Below are positions 8,854 through 14,865 of a stretch of 14,865 nt of DNA, one piece after another. Under the pieces are notes generated by a model. The model did not search any database and was not told where the DNA came from. It saw only the letters and a program-made list of their open reading frames with translations. Numbering within the stretch: position 1 is the first letter of the stretch; each line of letters starts with the position of its first letter. Location of the stretch: contig JAUNUP010000051.1 of NCBI GenBank assembly GCA_030538115.1, forward strand, positions 1-14,865. Direction: 5' to 3'. The stretch comes from Dermatophilus congolensis. GTDB lineage: Bacteria > Actinomycetota > Actinomycetes > Actinomycetales > Dermatophilaceae. The translations under genes and the position numbers were made by a program.

Positions 8854-10200
8854 ATGGGCGCGATGGCCTCGCTGCGTGAACTCACCGACCGAATGCTCGC
8901 CCGGCTTCCCAGAGGGAAGGCGGGTGGCATCGGCCTACCCGGCGAGCCCGAAGACGGATGGCTCACAGAGCTTCCACCCGGCCCCCGCGCCCTCGTCGAG
9001 GCCGGGTGGGCCGCGCTCGTGTCGTCGATCGTCGTGGTCGTCGGGGTGCTGATCGGCTGGCTCGCCGGTGCTGCCGGAAGCGGGTCTGGTTGGGCTGCAC
9101 TGCTGTTCGGATTCGACATGTGGCTCTTCATCCAAGGCGTGCCCCTGAGGGTGAACGGTGAGACCATCTCGCTGATCCCGTGGCTGTTCGCCGTGCTGCC
9201 CCTGGCGAGCCTCGCCTGGGCGTCGCTTCGTGTCGTGCCTCTGCTTGAGCATTCGCCCTCCGACGACCGCACCCGGGCAGGCACACGCAGAGACGTCGCC
9301 ATCGTCGGAGGAGCGTTCGTCGGCGGCTACGCGCTGATCGCGACGCTGCTGGCCCTCGTCGCACGCACGGGGGCCGTCGCCTCGACGGTGTGGTTCGCGC
9401 CGTTCGGGCCCGCTGCGCTGGCTGCCCTCGCGTTCACGTGGGCACTTCGTCGGCGCTTCGGCGCCGATACGCTCGACCTCTTTCCGCGCCTCGCCTGGCA
9501 TTGGCGCGTCGATGTTCCGGAGGCGGTACGCCGGGTTGTCCGGCCCGCCCTAGCCGGTGTCGTTGCGCTGTTCTCAGTGGGGCTGGTCATGGCCGTCGCC
9601 ATGATCGCCGTGAACCTCGACCGGATCGGTGTGGTCAACTCCTATGTCGATCCAGGCATCGTCGGCGGCAGCCTGTTCACCCTCGGCCAGGCCGCATACC
9701 TGCCGACCGCGGCTTCGTGGGCGGTGGGCTTCATGTCGGGCCCGGGGTTCTCCATCGGAGAGGGCACGCTCGTTTCCTGGGGCAGCGCGCAGATCGGGCC
9801 CTTGCCGCTCGTGCCGGTACTCGGTGCCCTGCCCGACCCCGGCGACCTTCCCGCCTGGACCTTCCTCACCGTGCTCGTGCCCGTGCTGGTCGGCGCGGCT
9901 GTGGCGTGGCGGAGTCTGCGCCTCGCGCCTGCCGAGGTGGCCGAAGGTGACCGGCCTGGGTGGCGCTCGAAGGTAATCACGGCAGCCTCGGCTCCGGCGA
10001 TCACGGGCGTAGTCACCGCGCTGCTGTGCGCGATGGCCGGAGGGTCTCTGGGCGGCCAGCGGCTGGCTCACGTGGGCGTCAACGGTTTCGTGGTCGGCGC
10101 GGCCCTGGTCTTGGAGCTTCTGCTGGGAGCAGCAATTGCCCTGGGAATCTCGCAACTGACGAAGGCCCGACTGACGAAGGTCCCAGAACCAGCGGCCTGA
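8854..10200 (+). CDS. DUF6350 / PerM-like integral membrane protein
   Basis: A polytopic membrane protein of about 448 aa with eight or nine hydrophobic segments. The hallmark is at about 278-320: AAYLPTAASWAVGF, then SGPGFSIGEGTLVSWG and GPLPLVPVLGALP. This is the conserved Tyr-x-Pro...Gly-Pro-Gly-Phe core I recognise in DUF6350 proteins. Its position just upstream of purN equals Rv0955 (PerM), which is reported to support cell division and persistence in M. tuberculosis. The biochemical function is unknown. The start is unsure: ATG 8854 and ATG 8863 both precede the MASLRELTDRML helix. GTG 8818 and ATG 8684 stay in frame but would add Arg/Gly-rich residues unlike the family. No ribosome site decides between them. 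The gene converges on the nucleoside hydrolase gene, 26 bases apart. Confidence 0.85.
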   Translation: MGAMASLRELTDRMLARLPRGKAGGIGLPGEPEDGWLTELPPGPRALVEAGWAALVSSIVVVVGVLIGWLAGAAGSGSGWAALLFGFDMWLFIQGVPLRVNGETISLIPWLFAVLPLASLAWASLRVVPLLEHSPSDDRTRAGTRRDVAIVGGAFVGGYALIATLLALVARTGAVASTVWFAPFGPAALAALAFTWALRRRFGADTLDLFPRLAWHWRVDVPEAVRRVVRPALAGVVALFSVGLVMAVAMIAVNLDRIGVVNSYVDPGIVGGSLFTLGQAAYLPTAASWAVGFMSGPGFSIGEGTLVSWGSAQIGPLPLVPVLGALPDPGDLPAWTFLTVLVPVLVGAAVAWRSLRLAPAEVAEGDRPGWRSKVITAASAPAITGVVTALLCAMAGGSLGGQRLAHVGVNGFVVGAALVLELLLGAAIALGISQLTKARLTKVPEPAA

Positions 10201-10226
10201 CCCGAAACCTCTGGGTCTGACGGGTG

Positions 10227-11180
10227 TTACGCCAAGCGGGCCAGGGCTTCGCGGAGGAGTGACCAGAACGCGCCCGTGTCGACGCCCGTCGCCACCTGGG
10301 TCGGGCAGTCAGAGGGGGCTTCGCGGCGGAGGTCCGCGACCGTCATTCCTCGCGTGAGCGTGCCCGTGAGCTCAACGCCCAGCGGTGCCCGGCGGCGTTC
10401 GAACAGCTCCGGCGCGATGACCAACGCGACCGCGCACGGGTCGTGTAGCGCCGCGCCCTCGAAGCCGCGGTTGTCGGCGCGGTAGGCGTCGCCGTACACG
10501 TCGAGCAGCGACGCCACGACGCGAGCGGCCTCGGAGCCCACCTCCGCGATCTCGGCCACGACATCGCGCGTCGCGATGACCTGGTGTGTCAGATCGAGCC
10601 CGACCATCGTCACGGGCCAGCCGGCCCCGACGACGATCGCTGCGGCCTCCGGGTCGGCGTAGACGTTGAATTCAGCCACGGGAGTGGCGTTTCCGGTGTG
10701 GTAGCTGCCGCCCATGAACACGACTTCGCGTACCCGCTCGACGATCCGCGGCTCCTGCCGCACTGCCATCGCGATGTTGGTGAGGGGCCCGATGGGTACG
10801 AGGGTCACAGAGCCGGCGGGCCTTGCCATCACCTCGTCGACGATCACCTGCACGGCATGTCGCGGGTCGAGCTGCACGCTCGGCTCCGGCAACGTCACGC
10901 CGCCGAGACCGTCGTCGCCGTGGATGTGCGCAGAATTCTCCGGCACCGCTAGCAGCGGTCGTCCGCAGCCTGCCGCCACCGGAGCAGTGATGCCCGCTAC
11001 CGACGCCAGGCGCAGCGCGTTGCGGGTGACCGACTCCAGCGGAGCGTTGCCGCCCACGGTCGTGACGGCGACGAGTTCGACATCCGGGTTGCCCTGGGCC
11101 AGGAGCATCGCCACTGCGTCGTCGAGGCCGGGGTCGCAGTCGAGGATGATTGCGCGCGGGGCATCGCTGCTGGTCGTCAT
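10227..11180 (-). CDS. Inosine-uridine-preferring nucleoside hydrolase family protein
   Basis: A 317-aa enzyme expected to hydrolyse the N-glycosidic bond of ribonucleosides to ribose and free base, feeding salvage. The calcium and ribose site is complete: DCDPGLDDA (14-22; D16, D20, D21), the GGN turn (43-45), HGDDGLGG (87-94), VPIGPLTNIA, FMGGSYHTGN, EFNVYADPEAA and the late ALHDP with H246/D247. The length is typical of IunH/RihA/RihB. Substrate preference (purine or pyrimidine) cannot be decided from these motifs. The ATG at 11180 lies 6 bases after TACCCT on the minus strand, so the mRNA is probably leaderless. It is divergent from purN across only 62 bases, which suggests linked control of salvage and synthesis. 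This gene is not in the equivalent M. tuberculosis order as I recall it. Confidence 0.93.
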   Translation of the reverse strand: MTTSSDAPRAIILDCDPGLDDAVAMLLAQGNPDVELVAVTTVGGNAPLESVTRNALRLASVAGITAPVAAGCGRPLLAVPENSAHIHGDDGLGGVTLPEPSVQLDPRHAVQVIVDEVMARPAGSVTLVPIGPLTNIAMAVRQEPRIVERVREVVFMGGSYHTGNATPVAEFNVYADPEAAAIVVGAGWPVTMVGLDLTHQVIATRDVVAEIAEVGSEAARVVASLLDVYGDAYRADNRGFEGAALHDPCAVALVIAPELFERRRAPLGVELTGTLTRGMTVADLRREAPSDCPTQVATGVDTGAFWSLLREALARLA

Positions 11181-11186
11181 ACGGCC

Positions 11187-11192
11187 AGGGTA
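11187..11192 (-). promoter_or_regulatory. -10 element TACCCT of the nucleoside hydrolase promoter
   Basis: On the minus strand TACCCT ends 6 bases before the ATG at 11180, the geometry of a leaderless transcript. No Shine-Dalgarno sequence lies between. Confidence 0.5.
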
Positions 11193-11230
11193 ACGGCAGG
11201 ATGGCGGCGACCTAGCGGCGCGGGCACCGA

Positions 11231-11236
11231 TAGGCT
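11231..11236 (+). promoter_or_regulatory. -10 element TAGGCT of the purN promoter
   Basis: TAGGCT ends 6 bases before the GTG at 11243, so transcription should begin at the start codon. It is the same hexamer and spacing as at 838-843. It shares the 62-base divergent region with the nucleoside hydrolase promoter. Confidence 0.55.
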
Positions 11237-11242
11237 GCCGCC

Positions 11243-11884
11243 GTGGCTTCGCATCTGTCCGGGGGCGCGACCTCCGATAACCCGCTTCCCGTACTCGTTC
11301 TCGTGTCGGGGAGCGGCACCAACCTGCAGGCGCTCATCGACGCGGTCGAGGCCGGCGACTACCCGGTACGCATCGTCGCGGTCGGAGCGGATCGCGGTGG
11401 CATCGAGGGGCTCGCGCGTGCCGAGCGGGCGGGTATCCCGACGTTCGTGTGCTCGGTTGGCGACCACCTCGACCGCGACGCCTGGGACAGGGCCCTCACC
11501 CAGGCGGCCCGCTCCTTCGATGCGCAGCTCATCATCGGTGCCGGGTTCATGAAGATCGTCGGTCCCCGCTTTCTCGAGGCGTTCGACGGGCGGTTCATCA
11601 ACACCCACCCGGCGCTCCTGCCCAGCTTCCCCGGCGCGCACGGCGTGCGTGACGCCCTCGCCTACGGCGTGCGGGTGACCGGTGCGACCTGCCACTTCGT
11701 CGACGGCGGAGTCGACACGGGCGCGATCATCGACCAGCGGGTCGTCACGGTCGAGCCCGACGACACCGAAGACACCCTGCACGAGCGCATCAAAACCGCC
11801 GAACGGGCGATGCTCGTGGAGGTCGTGGGCGCGCTGGCCCGGGGCGGTTGCGAGGTCGTAGGCCGCCAGGTGCGACTCGGCTGA
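11243..11884 (+). CDS. purN: Phosphoribosylglycinamide formyltransferase (GART)
   Basis: The folate-dependent third step of purine synthesis: 10-formyl-THF + GAR gives FGAR + THF, in the cytoplasm. The 213 residues are full length. The phosphate-binding loop SGSGTNLQAL starts at 22. The catalytic triad is present: N120 and H122 (INTHPALLPSFPG) and D158 (VDGGVDTGAII), equivalent to N106, H108 and D144 of E. coli. About 14 extra N-terminal residues precede the first strand. The GTG start at 11243 is supported by a TAGGCT -10 element 6 bases upstream and by the lack of a Shine-Dalgarno sequence. The gene is followed by purH after a 207-base gap that holds a separate promoter and riboswitch, so the two purine genes can be controlled independently. 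Confidence 0.97.
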   Translation: MASHLSGGATSDNPLPVLVLVSGSGTNLQALIDAVEAGDYPVRIVAVGADRGGIEGLARAERAGIPTFVCSVGDHLDRDAWDRALTQAARSFDAQLIIGAGFMKIVGPRFLEAFDGRFINTHPALLPSFPGAHGVRDALAYGVRVTGATCHFVDGGVDTGAIIDQRVVTVEPDDTEDTLHERIKTAERAMLVEVVGALARGGCEVVGRQVRLG

Positions 11885-11928
11885 CTCGGCAGGCCGCACA
11901 CACCGCTTGCGCGAGAGACTGAACGATC

Positions 11929-11940
11929 GGTCGTCCGACC
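11929..11940. promoter_or_regulatory. Operator-like inverted repeat before the purH promoter
   Basis: GGTCG (11929-11933) and CGACC (11936-11940) form perfect 5-bp arms around two bases. The repeat lies about where a -35 element would be relative to TAGGCT at 11962. No regulator can be named. Confidence 0.3.
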
Positions 11941-11961
11941 CAGGCGCCCGTCGCGGGGCGA

Positions 11962-11967
11962 TAGGCT
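11962..11967 (+). promoter_or_regulatory. -10 element TAGGCT of the purH riboswitch transcript
   Basis: TAGGCT matches the hexamer used before purN and the gene at 850. A start near 11973-11975 would place the 5' end just before the riboswitch aptamer, giving purH its own promoter. No clear -35 element is seen. Confidence 0.5.
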
Positions 11968-11973
11968 GGCGGC

Positions 11974-12042
11974 ACACGACTGGCGCAGGTGGATCACCAC
12001 CGGGAAGTGAACGAGCGGGGCATCGCACGCCTGGGTGCCTCC
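11974..12042 (+). ncRNA. ZTP riboswitch (pfl motif) controlling purH
   Basis: The leader has the conserved parts of the ZTP/ZMP-sensing pfl RNA in order. ACGACTGGCG comes first (11977-11985), followed by the hairpin GGTGG/CCACC (11988-11992 with 11997-12001, loop ATCA) and then CGGGAAGTGA. Stem P3 pairs 12017-12022 with 12036-12041 around a loop with the hallmark CGCCTGGG (12028-12035). The pseudoknot can form between GGCG (11982-11985) and CGCC (12028-12031). Known pfl RNAs bind ZTP or ZMP, which accumulate when 10-formyl-THF is short, and turn on purine and folate genes such as purH, whose product uses ZMP. No T-run terminator follows, so control of ribosome access is likely; the RBS at 12082-12086 lies 40 bases after P3. 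The expression platform itself is not resolved. Confidence 0.9.
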
Positions 12043-12081
12043 GATACCCGGCGCGCCCCCTGCGCGTCTTCAACCCATGGC

Positions 12082-12086
12082 AGGAG
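12082..12086 (+). promoter_or_regulatory. Ribosome binding site deciding the purH start
   Basis: AGGAG ends 5 bases before GTG 12092. It rules out the upstream in-frame GTG 12035, which lies inside the riboswitch, and makes ATG 12077 unlikely. Confidence 0.7.
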
Positions 12087-12091
12087 TCTTC

Positions 12092-13753
12092 GTGTCCGTC
12101 AAGGTGACCGCCCCCTCCGGGGCAGCAGCAGGTAGTGACGAGCAGGGGCGCCGCCCCGTTCGCCGCGCTCTCGTCTCCGTTTTCGACAAGTCCGGTCTGG
12201 CCGAGCTCGTGCAGGGTCTGCACGACGCGGGCGTCGAGCTGGTCTCCACAGGGGGTTCGGCGAAGGCCATCGCCGACCTGGGTCTTCCGGTAACCCGCGT
12301 GGAAGACCTCACCGGTTTTCCCGAGTGCCTCGAGGGCCGGGTCAAGACGCTCCACCCGCGGGTGCACGCCGGCATCCTCGCCGACACCCGCAAGCCCGAG
12401 CACCTCTCGCAGCTCGAAGAGCTCGAGGTCGCGCCGTTCGAGATGGTCGTCGTGAACCTGTACCCGTTCACGCAGACCGTTGCCTCCGGCGCAGGCCCCG
12501 ACGAGTGCGTCGAGCAGATCGACATCGGCGGCCCCTCGATGGTGCGCGCGGCGGCCAAGAACCACCCGAGCGTGGCCGTGCTCACCAGCCCCGACCAGTA
12601 CGACGCGGCTCTTGAGGCCGTGCGCACCGGCGGCTTCACCCTCGACGCACGCAAGCTGCTCGCGGCCCAGGCGTTCGCGCATACCGCCGCGTACGACGTC
12701 GCGGTCGCGTCGTGGATGGCGGGCGGCTACACCGACACGAGTGACGGCACCGGATTCCCGGCCTGGATGGGCGGCAGTTACACCCGCATGGACGTGCTGC
12801 GTTATGGCGAGAACCCCCACCAGAAGGCGGCCATCTACGAGTCGAAGAATGGTGGCCCCGGTCTGGCCCAGAGCGAGCAGCTCCACGGCAAGGCGATGAG
12901 CTACAACAACTACATCGACGCCGACGCCGCCCTGCGTGCCGCGCACGACCACGGTGACCAGCCCACCTGCGCGATCATCAAGCACGCCAACCCGTGCGGT
13001 ATCGCCGTGGCGAGCGAGGGCGACGGCATCGCCGCTGCTCACCGCAAGGCGCACGAGTGCGACCCGGTGAGTGCGTTCGGCGGCATCATCGCCGTGAACC
13101 GCCCGGTCACGGCGGAGATGGCCGAGATGGTCAAGGACATCTTCACCGAGGTCGTCGTCGCCCCCGACTACGAGCCCGCGGCTCTGGAGATCCTGCAGGC
13201 GAAGAAGAACATCCGTCTGCTGCGCACCCCTACGCCTCCGCGCAGTGGCATCGAGACCCGGTCGATCAGTGGCGGCCTGCTCGTGCAGGAGCGCGACCTC
13301 ATCGACGCCGAGATCGAGAAGGGCGAGAACGACGGCCCGACGCAGGGCTACGGCGATGACGCGAGCCGCTGGACCCTCGTCGCCGGTGACGCCGCCGACG
13401 AGTCGACCCTGGCCGACCTGCAGTTCGCATGGCGCGCGGTGCGCGGCACGAAGAGCAACGCGATCCTGCTCGCGCGCGACGGCGCCTCCGTCGGCGTCGG
13501 CATGGGCCAGGTCAACCGTGTCGACTCCTGCCGCCTGGCCACCAGCCGCGCGGGCGAGGAGCGCGCGAAGGGTGCGGTGGCCAGCTCCGACGCGTTCTTC
13601 CCCTTCGCCGACGGCCTGCAGGTGCTCATCGATGCCGGCGTGAAGGCCGTGGTCGCCCCGGGCGGGTCGATCCGCGACGACGAGGTCATCGCGGCAGCCG
13701 ATGCGGCGGGCGTGACCCTGTACTTCACCGGCACCAGGCACTTTGCCCACTGA
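12092..13753 (+). CDS. purH: Bifunctional AICAR formyltransferase / IMP cyclohydrolase
   Basis: This enzyme catalyses the last two steps of IMP synthesis: formylation of AICAR (ZMP) with 10-formyl-THF, then ring closure. It has 553 aa from GTG 12092, normal for the family. The N-terminal cyclohydrolase (MGS-like) domain shows [14 protein letters not shown] (52-56), the catalytic RVKTLHP with K85 (83-89), NLYPF and [15 protein letters not shown]. The transformylase domain carries the catalytic pair K297-H298 in [22 protein letters not shown], and the C-terminal [10 protein letters not shown] and [10 protein letters not shown]. It is preceded by its own promoter and a ZTP riboswitch that senses its substrate. 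The stop is followed directly by an 18-bp hairpin, a probable terminator. Confidence 0.97.
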   Translation: MSVKVTAPSGAAAGSDEQGRRPVRRALVSVFDKSGLAELVQGLHDAGVELVSTGGSAKAIADLGLPVTRVEDLTGFPECLEGRVKTLHPRVHAGILADTRKPEHLSQLEELEVAPFEMVVVNLYPFTQTVASGAGPDECVEQIDIGGPSMVRAAAKNHPSVAVLTSPDQYDAALEAVRTGGFTLDARKLLAAQAFAHTAAYDVAVASWMAGGYTDTSDGTGFPAWMGGSYTRMDVLRYGENPHQKAAIYESKNGGPGLAQSEQLHGKAMSYNNYIDADAALRAAHDHGDQPTCAIIKHANPCGIAVASEGDGIAAAHRKAHECDPVSAFGGIIAVNRPVTAEMAEMVKDIFTEVVVAPDYEPAALEILQAKKNIRLLRTPTPPRSGIETRSISGGLLVQERDLIDAEIEKGENDGPTQGYGDDASRWTLVAGDAADESTLADLQFAWRAVRGTKSNAILLARDGASVGVGMGQVNRVDSCRLATSRAGEERAKGAVASSDAFFPFADGLQVLIDAGVKAVVAPGGSIRDDEVIAAADAAGVTLYFTGTRHFAH

Positions 13754-13755
13754 GT

Positions 13756-13805
13756 CGTCGGAGGGTGGGCAGGGCGAGGAGTCTCGGCCTGCCCACCCTC
13801 CGACG
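13756..13805 (+). terminator. Very long perfect hairpin after purH
   Basis: Eighteen uninterrupted base pairs join 13756-13773 with 13788-13805. After a G/G mismatch the loop adds a 4-bp inner stem (CGAG 13775-13778 with CTCG 13783-13786). The hairpin starts 2 bases after the purH stop and ends 9 bases before the next gene's start. There is no T-run, as is common for actinobacterial terminators. Confidence 0.75.
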
Positions 13806-13814
13806 CACGGTGAG

Positions 13815-14774
13815 GTGACCCCGCTGACGCGGGCGTTCTTGGTGGTGTTCGTGTTCGTCGGCGGACTGGCCTCCGCCGTGCAGTCGCGCGCCAACGGCAC
13901 ACTCGCGGTCGAGATGGGTGTGCCCATCTATGCCGCGTTGTGGAGTTTCGTCTCCGGTTGGGTCGTGCTCACGCTGGGCCTGGTCGTGCCCTCGGTGCGT
14001 CGTGCCATGGTGCGGGTGCACAGGGCCTTCCGCAGCGGCGAGATCCGTTGGTGGGAGTTTCTCGGCGGCCTCGTCGGAGGCTCGTTCGTCGGCGTGCAGA
14101 CGTTCGCGGTGCCCATCGCGGGCGTCGCGCTCTTCCTCGTCGCGGTCGTGGCGGGGCAGAGCATCGGTGCCCTCGTCGTGGAGCGGGTCGGTCTCGGCGG
14201 AGCCGGGCCGGGCGCTCTGTCGTGGAGCCGAGTCGGCTGGGCGTCTCTGGCGGTCGCGGGCGCAGCGTTCGCCATGAGCGGCCGCATCGGTACCACGGGT
14301 GGCGATGTGCGGGTCGTGGTGATCCCGGTGCTCCTGGCCGTTGCGGTAGGTGCGCTGCAGGCGGTGCAGACCTCTCTCAACGGTCACGTGCGCGCCGTGA
14401 GCCGCAGTTTCTGGGTGGCGGGCTGGGCCAACTTCATGTGGGGGTCGGGGCTGCTAGTGGGCTGGGCCGCCGTGCAGGCGGTCTCGGGCAGTCTCGGGCC
14501 GGTGGGCGACTGGAGCGATTCGCCCTGGTGGACCTACCTCGGCGGCCTGATGGGCATCACGTTCATCGTCGCCGGCGCGGTGGCAGCCCGCCCCCTGGGC
14601 GTGTTGACGGTGATGTTGTTGATGATCTCCGGCCAGCTCCTCGGGGCCCTCGCGCTCGACCTCGCGAGCCCGGAGACGCGCCATCTGGTGACGCTCAGCC
14701 TCGTCATCGGCGTGACGATCACGCTCGTCGCGGCTGCGGGCTCCAGCCTGTCCTCCCGACGACGGCTGCGCTGA
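13815..14774 (+). CDS. DMT-superfamily transporter, fused YdcZ/DUF606 type
   Basis: A polytopic membrane protein of 319 aa with about ten hydrophobic segments in two similar halves. Each half opens in the same way: VQSRANGTLAVEMG at about 21-34 and VQTSLNGHVRAVS in the second half, each after a hydrophobic helix. The halves also share FLGGLVGG and YLGGLMG. Such doubled YdcZ-like DMT proteins are thought to export small molecules, but the substrate is unknown. The start GTG 13815 is preferred because the longer in-frame TTG 13743 would place coding sequence through purH's stop and the whole hairpin. No -10 element or good ribosome site is seen, so expression may depend on read-through from purH. 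The gene is closed by a bidirectional terminator shared with the next minus-strand gene. Confidence 0.85.
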   Translation: MTPLTRAFLVVFVFVGGLASAVQSRANGTLAVEMGVPIYAALWSFVSGWVVLTLGLVVPSVRRAMVRVHRAFRSGEIRWWEFLGGLVGGSFVGVQTFAVPIAGVALFLVAVVAGQSIGALVVERVGLGGAGPGALSWSRVGWASLAVAGAAFAMSGRIGTTGGDVRVVVIPVLLAVAVGALQAVQTSLNGHVRAVSRSFWVAGWANFMWGSGLLVGWAAVQAVSGSLGPVGDWSDSPWWTYLGGLMGITFIVAGAVAARPLGVLTVMLLMISGQLLGALALDLASPETRHLVTLSLVIGVTITLVAAAGSSLSSRRRLR

Positions 14775-14781
14775 GACACGA

Positions 14782-14816
14782 ACGGGCGCCCACTCCGATG
14801 CGGAGTGGGCGCCCGT
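14782..14816. terminator. Bidirectional terminator between convergent genes
   Basis: A perfect 16-bp stem pairs 14782-14797 with 14801-14816 around the loop ATG. It stands 7 bases after the transporter stop and 18 bases from the minus-strand stop at 14835. Its symmetry suits termination in both directions; no T-run is present. Confidence 0.85.
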
Positions 14817-14834
14817 GTCGCTGCGGGTCGCGGT

Positions 14835-14865
14835 TCAAGCGGCGGCGGCGGGCGCGGTGAGTTCG
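14835..14865 (-). CDS. C-terminal end of a minus-strand gene (partial)
   Basis: On the minus strand one frame runs in from the window edge and reads ELTAPAAAA before TGA (14837-14835). Nothing else stands between the terminator hairpin and the edge, which fits the 3' end of a convergent gene. The nine residues do not identify a family. The call rests on the position of the terminator and the open frame. Confidence 0.5.
   Translation of the reverse strand, partial: ELTAPAAAA

Noticed and set aside
7194..9302. A 702-codon open frame on the minus strand opposite sucD and the perM-like gene
   Set aside because: It runs through the sucD terminator and the opposite strand of sucD, and its composition is Arg/Ala/Gly/Asp-rich without domains.
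10199..10217. GACCC/GGGTC hairpin between the perM-like and nucleoside hydrolase genes as a terminator
   Set aside because: Only 5 base pairs with a 9-base loop; too weak to call.
12035..12091. purH start at GTG 12035
   Set aside because: This codon lies inside the P3 loop region of the riboswitch, and AGGAG is correctly spaced for GTG 12092.
11177..13927. A 916-codon open frame on the minus strand opposite purN and purH
   Set aside because: It is the mirror of strongly conserved genes in GC-rich DNA and has no family motifs; purN and purH have full catalytic residues.

Overview
The window is GC-rich chromosomal DNA from an actinobacterium. The evidence is the strong GC bias at third codon positions, frequent GTG starts, TANNNT-type -10 hexamers close to start codons (probable leaderless mRNAs) and the gene order. 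The order pcrA(uvrD1) > / < M23 peptidase / sucC > sucD > ... DUF6350(perM-like) > purN > purH > matches, from memory, M. tuberculosis Rv0949-Rv0957. The lineage is probably Micrococcales, but the genus cannot be fixed from this window.

Layout. 1-797: the tail of an upstream protein, probably a sensor kinase, overlaps by ATGA a NarL/LuxR-type response regulator. 850-1664: a small four-helix membrane protein and an FDOR-B/PPOX flavoenzyme overlap by GTGA. 1764-4385: the DNA repair helicase PcrA/UvrD1. 4395-5312 (minus): a secreted M23 peptidase converges on pcrA. 5313-5959: a 647-base gap with no convincing gene but many palindromes, repeats and promoter-like elements, serving the divergent M23 and sucCD units. 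5960-8090: sucC and sucD, closed by a strong bidirectional terminator. 8147-8644 (minus): a short A24 prepilin-peptidase-like protein. 8854-10200: a PerM/DUF6350 membrane protein. 10227-11180 (minus): a nucleoside hydrolase, divergent from purN. 11243-13753: purN, a ZTP (pfl) riboswitch, then purH. 13815-14774: a YdcZ/DUF606-type DMT transporter immediately after a very long hairpin. 14835-14865: the last codons of a minus-strand gene behind a 16-bp terminator hairpin.

How the genes work together. PurN and PurH perform the two 10-formyl-THF-dependent transformylations of purine synthesis, and PurH also closes the ring to IMP. ZTP/ZMP accumulates when 10-formyl-THF is short, and the riboswitch lets that signal set purH expression. 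The divergent nucleoside hydrolase would release bases for salvage, so synthesis and salvage face each other across a 62-base promoter region. SucCD supplies the substrate-level phosphorylation step of the TCA cycle. The M23 peptidase and the PerM-like protein both point to cell-envelope growth and division.

I found no defence island, prophage, transposon, CRISPR array, tRNA or rRNA. The window is essentially conserved housekeeping DNA. The points of interest are regulatory: the ZTP riboswitch, repeated leaderless promoters, an unassigned long leader in front of the M23 gene, and an 18-bp hairpin between purH and the transporter. Nothing here supports claiming a new multigene system.
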